Shown here piece after piece: positions 5,437 to 11,293 of a stretch of DNA of 11,293 nt. The notes below the pieces were generated by a model that saw only the letters and a list, made by a program, of their open reading frames with translations, was not told the DNA's origin and did no database searches. A program made the translations under genes and the position numbers. Source of the stretch: SZUA-430 sp041477875 (GTDB taxonomy: Bacteria > Pseudomonadota > Alphaproteobacteria > Micropepsales > Micropepsaceae); contig JBGOVA010000151.1 of NCBI GenBank assembly GCA_041477875.1, positions 1-11,293 of the forward strand. The letters run 5' to 3'. Position 1 is the stretch's first letter. Every line of letters starts with the position of its first letter.

Positions 5437-5931
5437 ATGGCCACCAAGGACTTCATCGGCTACCAGCAACTGGTCGACAGGGCCTTCCGCGCCGTCGTCC
5501 GCGAGGCTCTGACCCACGCCGCCAAGGGCGGCATCATGGGGTCGCACCACTTCTACATCGCCTTCGACACCCACGCGCCCGGCGTCCAGATCTCCGAATT
5601 CTTGCGCCAGAACCACCCCCACGAAATGACGATCGTTCTCCAGAACAAGTACTGGGACCTGAAAGTCAGGGATGACGACTTCGAGGTGACCCTGACGTTC
5701 AACAAGATGCCGGAAACGATCGTCATCCCGTTCACGGCGATTCGTCAGTTCAGCGACCCCTCGCAGGGCCTCGGCTTCAAATTCCAGACCGCAACACCAC
5801 CCGCCCCCAGGTCCGACGCGGCGCCCGCGAAGGAAGCACTGCCGGCCCCGGCAAGAGCCGAAGAACCCAAACCGGCCGCATCCGAAGAGCCCGGAGCGGT
5901 CGTCAGCCTCGACAAATTCCGGAAGAAGTGA
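5437..5931 (+). CDS. sspB: SspB-type ClpXP protease adaptor (alphaproteobacterial form)
   Basis: SspB tethers ssrA-tagged proteins to the ClpX unfoldase in the cytoplasm and so speeds their degradation. The 164 residues form a tag-binding domain of about 120 residues: MGSHHFYIAFDTHAPGVQIS (34-53), EMTIVLQNKYWDLKV (63-77), FEVTLTFNKMPETIVIPF (82-99) and DPSQGLGFKF (107-116). A flexible Ala/Pro/Glu-rich linker (about 118-153) leads to the conserved terminal peptide VVSLDKFRKK (155-164), the ClpX-binding tail of this family. Bipartite domain plus tail is exactly the adaptor design. Its substrate RNA gene, ssrA, is 5 kb to the left, encoding the tag AANDNEMALAA. The gene is divergent from the nitroreductase operon and 33 bases ahead of fumC, with which it may be cotranscribed. 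Confidence 0.93.
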   Translation: MATKDFIGYQQLVDRAFRAVVREALTHAAKGGIMGSHHFYIAFDTHAPGVQISEFLRQNHPHEMTIVLQNKYWDLKVRDDDFEVTLTFNKMPETIVIPFTAIRQFSDPSQGLGFKFQTATPPAPRSDAAPAKEALPAPARAEEPKPAASEEPGAVVSLDKFRKK

Positions 5932-5964
5932 AAAGAACGCCCCCGACTTGAGGGAGTAGCGCAA

Positions 5965-7356
5965 ATGACCTCGACCCGCACCGAGACCGACACGTTTGGT
6001 CCCATTGCCGTTCCCTCCGACAAGTACTGGGGCGCCCAGACCCAACGCTCGCTCGAAAACTTCAAGATCAGCGGCGAGCGCATGCCCTCGCCCCTGATCC
6101 ACGCCTTCGGCGTGGTCAAGAAAGCTTGCGCAATAGCGAACGTGGCGCTCAAGGACCTCGACCCGAAGATCGCCGATGCGATCTCGAAAGCCGCCGACGA
6201 AGTCATCGCCGGCAAACTCGACGACCACTTCCCGCTCGTCGTCTGGCAGACGGGTTCGGGCACGCAGACCAACATGAACGCGAACGAAGTGATTTCGAAC
6301 CGCGCCATCGAAATGATGGGTGGCGAGATGGGCTCGAAAAAGCCCGTCCACCCGAACGACCACGTCAACCGCGGCCAGTCGTCGAACGACAGCTTCCCGA
6401 CCGCGATGCACATCGCGACCGTGCTCGAAATCCATCGCCGCCTGATGCCCGGCCTGCGCCGCCTCCACGGCGCACTGCTGTCGAAGGCGCACGACTTCGC
6501 CTCGATTATCAAGATCGGCCGTACGCATTTGCAGGACGCAACGCCCATCACCCTCGGGCAGGAATTTTCGGGCTACGCGCGCCAGGTGGAACTTGGGATC
6601 GAGCGCGTCGTCTCGGCCTTGCCGCGTCTCTATCCGCTGGCCCAAGGCGGCACGGCCGTCGGCACGGGCCTCAACGCGCTGCCCGGTTTCGCCGAACGCT
6701 TCGCCGACGAGGTCTCGAAGATCACAGGCTACCCCTTCGTCACCGCACAGAACAAATTCGAAGCCCTCGCCGCGCACGACGCCTTGGTCGAGTTTTCGGG
6801 CGTCCTAAACACCATCGCCGTATCCCTGTTCAAGATTGCGAACGACATCCGCCTGTTGGGTTCGGGTCCGCGTTCGGGCCTGGGCGAACTGATGCTGCCG
6901 GAAAACGAACCCGGCTCGTCTATCATGCCCGGCAAAATCAACCCGACCCAGGCCGAAGCGCTGACCATGGCGTGCACGCAAGTGATGGGCAATCACATGA
7001 CCGTCACGATCGCGGGCAGCCAGGGCCATCTGGAACTCAACGTCTTCAAGCCGGTGATGATCAACAACGTGCTGCAGTCGATCCGCCTCATCGGCGACTC
7101 TGCGATCAGCTTCACCGATCACTGCGTCGCCGGGATCGAACCCAACCGCAAGCACATCGACGAACTCTTGCGCCGCTCGCTGATGCTCGTGACCGCGTTG
7201 GCGCCGAAAATCGGCTACGACAATGCCGCCAAGATCGCCAAGACCGCACACAAGAACGGCACGACGTTGCGCGAGGAAGCGGTCAAGTCCGGCCTCATCG
7301 ACGGCGCCGAATTCGACCGCATCGTCCGCCCAGAGGACATGATTGGCCCGAAGTGA
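5965..7356 (+). CDS. fumC: Class II fumarate hydratase
   Basis: Interconverts fumarate and L-malate in the TCA cycle; iron-independent homotetramer in the cytoplasm. The 463 residues match the FumC length and carry all its signatures. These are GSGTQTNMNANEV (97-109), HPNDHVNRGQSSNDSFPTAM (129-148) and the catalytic-base histidine H188 in GRTHLQDATP. The superfamily signature GSSIMPGKINPTQ (317-329) follows, with the catalytic S318. H188 and S318 fall at the same numbers as in E. coli FumC, so there are no insertions before them. No substitutions in active-site residues were seen. GAGGGAG lies 8 bases before the ATG. It is followed without a gap by the small RHH gene, whose start overlaps the fumC end. 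Confidence 0.98.
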   Translation: MTSTRTETDTFGPIAVPSDKYWGAQTQRSLENFKISGERMPSPLIHAFGVVKKACAIANVALKDLDPKIADAISKAADEVIAGKLDDHFPLVVWQTGSGTQTNMNANEVISNRAIEMMGGEMGSKKPVHPNDHVNRGQSSNDSFPTAMHIATVLEIHRRLMPGLRRLHGALLSKAHDFASIIKIGRTHLQDATPITLGQEFSGYARQVELGIERVVSALPRLYPLAQGGTAVGTGLNALPGFAERFADEVSKITGYPFVTAQNKFEALAAHDALVEFSGVLNTIAVSLFKIANDIRLLGSGPRSGLGELMLPENEPGSSIMPGKINPTQAEALTMACTQVMGNHMTVTIAGSQGHLELNVFKPVMINNVLQSIRLIGDSAISFTDHCVAGIEPNRKHIDELLRRSLMLVTALAPKIGYDNAAKIAKTAHKNGTTLREEAVKSGLIDGAEFDRIVRPEDMIGPK

Positions 7357-7585
7357 CGCCGTGGCCGCCAAGAAACTGCTCAAGCGCTCGGTGACCATCG
7401 CGGGCCATAGGACCAGCGTCTCGCTCGAAGCCGAATTCTGGCAGGCGCTTGCCGACATTGCGGCCGAAAGCAAGCGCCCGCTCGCCCGCCTGATCGTCGA
7501 GATCGACAAACGCGAAGGACGCGCTAAGAATCTGTCGAGCGCCCTGCGGCTGTTCGTTTTGGCGCACTACCGCAAGAAGGGATGA
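7343..7585 (+). CDS. Small ribbon-helix-helix domain protein
   Basis: An 80-residue protein containing KRSVTIAGHRTSVSLEAEFW (about 14-33) followed by two helices (ALADIAAESKRPLARLIVEID and NLSSALRLFVLAHY). This is the RHH_4-type ribbon-helix-helix family common in alphaproteobacteria next to fumC and DUF4169 genes. A DNA-binding role is expected from the fold, but no target is known to me. The TTG start at 7343 overlaps the fumC end by 14 bases and has GAGG six bases upstream; a GTG at 7361 would give 74 residues with a weaker site, and the domain is complete either way. Its stop is one base from the ATG of the next gene. Confidence 0.82.
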   Translation: MARSDAVAAKKLLKRSVTIAGHRTSVSLEAEFWQALADIAAESKRPLARLIVEIDKREGRAKNLSSALRLFVLAHYRKKG

Positions 7586-7586
7586 C

Positions 7587-7772
7587 ATGGCCGAGATCGT
7601 GAACCTGAACCGCGTGCGCAAGGCCAAGGCAAAAGCCGCGGCAGAAAAGACCGCCGCAAACAACCGCGTCAAGCACGGCACGCCGAAGGCGCTGCGCAAA
7701 CTCGGCGAGGCCGAACGCAAGAAGGTCGAAGCGCAGATCGAAGCAACCCGCCTCGACGACGAAAAGAAATGA
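7587..7772 (+). CDS. DUF4169 family small basic protein
   Basis: A 61-residue, strongly charged protein: MAEIVNLNRVRKAKAKAAAE, then Lys/Arg/Ala/Glu-rich sequence to the end, probably mostly helical or unstructured. The MAEIVNLxxxRKAKA start is the hallmark of DUF4169, an alphaproteobacterial family of unknown function. AAGG stands a few bases before the ATG. The stop codon overlaps the start of the CoA-transferase gene (ATGA), so the two are probably translationally coupled. It is encoded together with the RHH protein, which suggests linked roles, but no function is established. Confidence 0.85.
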   Translation: MAEIVNLNRVRKAKAKAAAEKTAANNRVKHGTPKALRKLGEAERKKVEAQIEATRLDDEKK

Positions 7773-8929
7773 CCGCCGGTCCCTATTCCGGCCTCAAAGT
7801 GGTCGACCTCACGCGCGTTCTCGCGGGCCCCTATTGCACGATGATGCTGGCCGATCTCGGCGCAACCGTGATCAAGGTCGAAGCACCCGGTCATGGCGAC
7901 GACGCGCGCCACATCGGCCCTTTCATCAAGGGCAAGTCCGCTTATTTCATGTCGCTCAACCGCGGCAAGCATTCGATCGCGCTCGACCTGAAATCGCCCG
8001 ACGGCCGCGCCGTGTTCGAACGCCTGCTCGGCGAAGCGGATCTGCTGGTCGAAAACTATCGCGGCGGCACGATGGAAAAACTCGGCTACGACTGGTCGAC
8101 GCTTCACGCGCGCTTTCCGAAACTGATCTACGTCGCGATCAGCGGCTTCGGCCACACCGGCCCCTACAAGGAAAAGCCCGCCTACGACATGGTGGTGCAA
8201 GGCATGGGCGGCGTGATGAGCTTGACGGGCCACCCGGGTTCGCCGCCGACGGGCGTCGGCACGTCGATCGGCGATCTCGGCGCCGGCCTCTTCGCGCTTT
8301 CGAGCATCGGCGCCGCGCTCTATCACCGCGAGCGCACCGGCGAAGCGCAAAAACTCGACATCGCGATGCTCGATTGCCAAGTGGCGCTGCTCGAGAACGC
8401 GATCGCCCGCTATGTCGCCACCGGCAAGGCGCCAGGCCCCCTCGGTGCGCGCCACCCCTCGATCACGCCCTTCGGCGCCTTCGCCACCGCCGACCACCCG
8501 ATCATCATCGCCGCCGGCAACAATCAGCTGTTCGAGCGCATGTGCGCCGCCATCAATGCGCCGTGGATTCCGAAGGATGCGCGTTTCGCCACCAACGAAC
8601 TGCGCAACCAGCACCACGCAGCCCTCACCGGCGAAATGGAAGACGCACTGAAAGCGAAGCACGCGGCGGACTGGCTCGCCGTCATCGAAGCGGCCGGCGT
8701 CCCTTGCGGCCCCATCAACGACGTTGCGCAAGTCCTCGCCGACGCCCAAGTCCTTTCGCGCAACATGGTCGTGACCATGCACGACGAGGAAGCAGGCGAC
8801 CTCAAACTCGCCGGGAACCCGATGAAACTCTCGGGTTTCGCGGACCCCGCCACGCGCCCGCCGGCACCGGCACTCGACGGAAAAGGTGCGGATATCCGCG
8901 CCCGCGGCTTTAATGCCATAGCGGATTGA
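7769..8929 (+). CDS. CaiB/BaiF-family (class III) CoA-transferase
   Basis: Moves CoA between carboxylic acids through an aspartyl-CoA thioester intermediate. The 386 residues are the usual length for the family. The N-terminal CoA-binding part has VVDLTRVLAGPYCTMMLADLGA (11-32), VIKVEAPGHGDDAR (34-47) and SLNRGKHSIALDLKSPDGR (62-80). D140 in KPAYDMVVQGMGGVMSLTG aligns with the catalytic aspartate of family members. GTSIGDLGAGL and the C-terminal GVPCGPINDVAQVLADAQ complete the pattern. The donor and acceptor acids cannot be deduced: racemase, formyl-CoA-type and carnitine-type members share these motifs. The ATG overlaps the DUF4169 stop (ATGA). The gene ends 33 bases before the helicase ATG. 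Confidence 0.93.
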   Translation: MTAGPYSGLKVVDLTRVLAGPYCTMMLADLGATVIKVEAPGHGDDARHIGPFIKGKSAYFMSLNRGKHSIALDLKSPDGRAVFERLLGEADLLVENYRGGTMEKLGYDWSTLHARFPKLIYVAISGFGHTGPYKEKPAYDMVVQGMGGVMSLTGHPGSPPTGVGTSIGDLGAGLFALSSIGAALYHRERTGEAQKLDIAMLDCQVALLENAIARYVATGKAPGPLGARHPSITPFGAFATADHPIIIAAGNNQLFERMCAAINAPWIPKDARFATNELRNQHHAALTGEMEDALKAKHAADWLAVIEAAGVPCGPINDVAQVLADAQVLSRNMVVTMHDEEAGDLKLAGNPMKLSGFADPATRPPAPALDGKGADIRARGFNAIAD

Positions 8930-8962
8930 ACCGCCCCGGACGTGCTAGGTTTGTTCTGACTC

Positions 8963-11227
8963 ATGACCCAACCTTTGGTCCAAACGCCCGTTGCGGCGGA
9001 ACCGGCTTATTTGCGCGGCCTCAACGCCGAGCAGCGTGAAGCCGTGCTCGCCCTCGACGGCCCGGTCCTCGTGCTCGCGGGCGCCGGCACCGGCAAGACG
9101 CGCGTTCTGACGACCCGCCTCGCCCACCTCATCGCCTCGCGCAAAGCCTGGCCGAGCCAAATCCTCTCGGTCACGTTCACCAACAAAGCCGCGCGCGAAA
9201 TGATCCATCGCACCGGCGAACTCATCGGCGGCATGGTCGAAGGCATGCCATGGCTCGGCACGTTCCACTCGATCTGCGCAAAACTGCTGCGCCGCCATGC
9301 CGAACTCGTCGGCCTCAAACACAATTTCTCGATCCTCGACGTCGACGATCAGCTGCGCTTGCTGAAGCAAGTCATCGAAGCGGCCAAGATCGACGAAAAG
9401 CGCTGGCCCGCGCGCCACCTCTCCTCGCTGATCGATTCGTGGAAGAACCGCGCGATGCTGCCGAAGGACGTGCCGGCCGGCGAGTCTTTCGCCTACGGCA
9501 ACGGAAAGGGTGCCGAACTCTACGAGGCCTATCAGCAGCGCCTGAAATCGCTCAACGCCGTCGACTTCGGCGACCTGCTGCTCGACGTGATCACGATCCT
9601 GCGCACGCATCCCGAAGTGCTCGCCGACTATCAGAATCGCTTCGCCTACATCCTGGTCGACGAGTACCAAGACACCAACGTCGCGCAATATCTCTGGCTG
9701 CGTCTGCTCGCCGGCCAGCGTCGCAACATCTGCTGCGTCGGCGACGACGATCAGTCGATCTACGGCTGGCGCGGCGCCGAGGTCGACAACATCTTGCGCT
9801 TCGAGCGTGACTTCCCCGGCGCGAAAATCATCCGCCTCGAGCGTAACTACCGCTCGACCCCGCACATCCTCGCCGCCGCCTCGGGCCTCATCGCCGCGAA
9901 CAAAAGCCGCCTCGGCAAGACGCTGTGGACCGAAGTGCCGCAAGGCGACCGCGTCACCGTGCGCGGCGTCTGGGATGCGGAGGAAGAAGCCCGCACCATC
10001 GCCGACGACATCGAACAGACCGCGCGCAACCGCGGCAAACTCAGCGACATCGCGATCCTGGTGCGCGCCTCGTTCCAGATGCGCGCCTTCGAAGAACGCT
10101 TCGTGCAGATGGGCATTCCCTACCGCGTCGTCGGCGGCCCGCGCTTCTACGAGCGCCAGGAAATCCGCGACGCTCTCGCCTACCTGCGCGTTGTCGCGCA
10201 ACCCGACGACGACCTCGCGTTCGAGCGCATCTTCAACAAACCGAAGCGCGGCTTGGGCGATGCGGCGCTGCAAGCCGTGCACAAAATGGCACGCGTCATG
10301 AAGACGCCTTTGCTGCAGGCCACACGCGCCCTGGTCGAAACCGATGAGGTTCCCGCCAAAACCCGCAGCGCCTTGCGCGATCTCGTGCAAAGCTTCGCCC
10401 GCTGGAGCGATCAGGCCGGCGCGCTCTCGCACATCGAACTTGCAGAGATCGTGCTCGACGAAAGCGGCTACACCGCGATGTGGCAAACCGACCGCTCGCC
10501 CGAAGCGCCCGGCCGTCTCGAGAACCTGAAAGAACTCGTGCGCTCGATGGAGGAATTCGAGTCGCTCGGCGGCTTCCTCGAACACGTCTCGCTCGTCATG
10601 GAAATCGAACAATCCGAATCGACCGACAAGGTCACGATCATGACCCTGCACGGCGCCAAGGGCCTCGAATTCCCGACCGTGTTCCTGCCCGGTTGGGAGG
10701 AAGGCCTGTTCCCGAGTCAGCGCACGCTCGACGAAAATGGTCTGCAGGGCCTCGAAGAGGAACGCCGCCTCGCCTATGTCGGCCTGACCCGCGCCAAGGA
10801 ACGCGCGAAGGTCTCCTACGCCGCCAATCGCCGCGTGCACGGCATGTGGCAGAGCGCGATGCCGTCGCGCTTCATCGGCGAGCTGCCGCCGGACGCGATC
10901 ATCGTCGAAAGCGATCCGGGCCTCCCCTACGGCCAGTCGACGCTCTCGACCGCACCTGTTTTCGACTCGGGCTACAACTCGCCCGGCTGGCAGCGCGCCC
11001 AAGCGCGGCGCGGCGAAGTCTTCGGCTCGCGCCCCACGATCGAAGCGCAGGCCGAATTGGTCGCGACGTCCGATCCCGCCGCGGAAACCTACAGCCGCGG
11101 CGAGCGCGTGTTTCATCAGAAATTCGGCTACGGCCGCGTCACCGCGATCGACGGCAACAAGTTGACGGTGGACTTCGATAAGGCCGGCGAAAAGCGCGTC
11201 ATCGCAAGCTTCTTGGCGCGCGCATAA
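8963..11227 (+). CDS. uvrD: UvrD/PcrA-type superfamily 1 DNA helicase
   Basis: A 3'-5' ATP-dependent DNA helicase for nucleotide excision and mismatch repair and for clearing stalled complexes; 754 residues, slightly longer than E. coli UvrD (720). All SF1 motifs are present: Q-motif LNAEQREAV (20-28), Walker A GAGTGKT (40-46), DEYQD (233-237), GDDDQSIYGWRG (260-271), ERNYRST (293-299), VTIMTLHGAKGLEF (557-570) and EEERRLAYVGLTRAKE (598-613). A variable linker (about 645-708) leads to a C-terminal Tudor-like domain, YSRGERVFHQKFGYGRVTAI (710-729) and onwards, as in PcrA and UvrD, where it binds RNA polymerase. Orthology to UvrD rather than Rep is favoured by that domain. No Shine-Dalgarno is obvious before the ATG, but there is no other in-frame ATG before the Q-motif. 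The next gene starts 3 bases after its stop. Confidence 0.95.
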   Translation: MTQPLVQTPVAAEPAYLRGLNAEQREAVLALDGPVLVLAGAGTGKTRVLTTRLAHLIASRKAWPSQILSVTFTNKAAREMIHRTGELIGGMVEGMPWLGTFHSICAKLLRRHAELVGLKHNFSILDVDDQLRLLKQVIEAAKIDEKRWPARHLSSLIDSWKNRAMLPKDVPAGESFAYGNGKGAELYEAYQQRLKSLNAVDFGDLLLDVITILRTHPEVLADYQNRFAYILVDEYQDTNVAQYLWLRLLAGQRRNICCVGDDDQSIYGWRGAEVDNILRFERDFPGAKIIRLERNYRSTPHILAAASGLIAANKSRLGKTLWTEVPQGDRVTVRGVWDAEEEARTIADDIEQTARNRGKLSDIAILVRASFQMRAFEERFVQMGIPYRVVGGPRFYERQEIRDALAYLRVVAQPDDDLAFERIFNKPKRGLGDAALQAVHKMARVMKTPLLQATRALVETDEVPAKTRSALRDLVQSFARWSDQAGALSHIELAEIVLDESGYTAMWQTDRSPEAPGRLENLKELVRSMEEFESLGGFLEHVSLVMEIEQSESTDKVTIMTLHGAKGLEFPTVFLPGWEEGLFPSQRTLDENGLQGLEEERRLAYVGLTRAKERAKVSYAANRRVHGMWQSAMPSRFIGELPPDAIIVESDPGLPYGQSTLSTAPVFDSGYNSPGWQRAQARRGEVFGSRPTIEAQAELVATSDPAAETYSRGERVFHQKFGYGRVTAIDGNKLTVDFDKAGEKRVIASFLARA

Positions 11228-11230
11228 CCG

Positions 11231-11293
11231 ATGCCCGTTTGCTGGAAAGCCCGCGCGGTCCTGCCCAAACTCGACGCGCAACGCCTGAGTGAC
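11231..11293 (+). CDS. Start of an unidentified gene (possibly prmA-like)
   Basis: An ATG three bases after the helicase stop opens 21 codons (MPVCWKARAVLPKLDAQRLS and one more) that run off the right edge. The close coupling to the helicase gene and the absence of stops support a real gene, but the fragment is too short to be sure. The beginning resembles the N-terminus of some ribosomal protein L11 methyltransferases (PrmA) in general character only, so this is a guess. No Shine-Dalgarno is seen, as expected if translation is coupled to the upstream stop. Confidence 0.5.
   Translation, partial: MPVCWKARAVLPKLDAQRLSD

Noticed and set aside
8926..8962. Promoter for the helicase gene (TTGAAC near 8926)
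   Set aside because: No acceptable -10 at 16-18 bp; transcription from upstream genes is as likely.
8945..11281. 778-codon open frame on the minus strand antisense to the helicase
   Set aside because: Low-complexity Ala/Arg/Val/Asp pattern, no recognisable motif, while the plus strand has every SF1 helicase motif.

Overview
The window looks like chromosomal DNA of a GC-rich alphaproteobacterium. Three independent signs point there: a circularly permuted, two-piece tmRNA gene (ssrA); an alphaproteobacterial-type SspB ClpXP adaptor ending in a VVSLDKFRKK-like tail; and the block sspB - fumC - small ribbon-helix-helix protein - DUF4169 protein, which I recognise from alphaproteobacteria. I cannot name the genus. 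Nothing suggests a phage, plasmid, CRISPR array or defence island.

Layout from left to right. The window opens inside thyA (minus strand, 5' end only). The divergent ssrA gene follows, with its acceptor piece upstream of its coding piece and an encoded tag ANDNEMALAA. A hairpin and then a near-perfect inverted pair of REP-like units (578-647) separate ssrA from a convergent MFS exporter gene. Upstream of the MFS gene lies mscL (minus), and between them is a cluster of hairpins that includes the MFS start codon. An Old Yellow Enzyme-type flavin oxidoreductase (plus) meets, tail to tail, a minus-strand pair made of a Tat-exported Acg-like nitroreductase and a MarR regulator. The nitroreductase is broken by one in-frame amber codon. 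The promoter of that pair carries two copies of ATATTC-N4-GAATAT, 21 bp apart, which bracket a TATAAT box.

The right half is a compact plus-strand series: sspB, fumC, RHH protein, DUF4169 protein, a CaiB/BaiF-type CoA-transferase, a UvrD/PcrA-type helicase, and the first 21 codons of another gene. fumC through the CoA-transferase are overlapping or separated by a base or a few, so they are probably translated as a coupled unit.

How the genes fit together. ssrA and sspB, 5 kb apart, are the two ends of one quality-control route: tmRNA tags stalled nascent chains and SspB hands tagged chains to ClpXP. The nitroreductase/MarR pair and the flavin oxidoreductase suggest a small redox or electrophile-response island, but the amber codon may have disabled it. 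The remaining genes are housekeeping: TCA cycle, DNA repair, osmotic protection. I see no convincing new system; the most interesting items are the permuted ssrA with its short tag, the tandem operators, the amber-interrupted nitroreductase and the alternative hairpins before the MFS gene.
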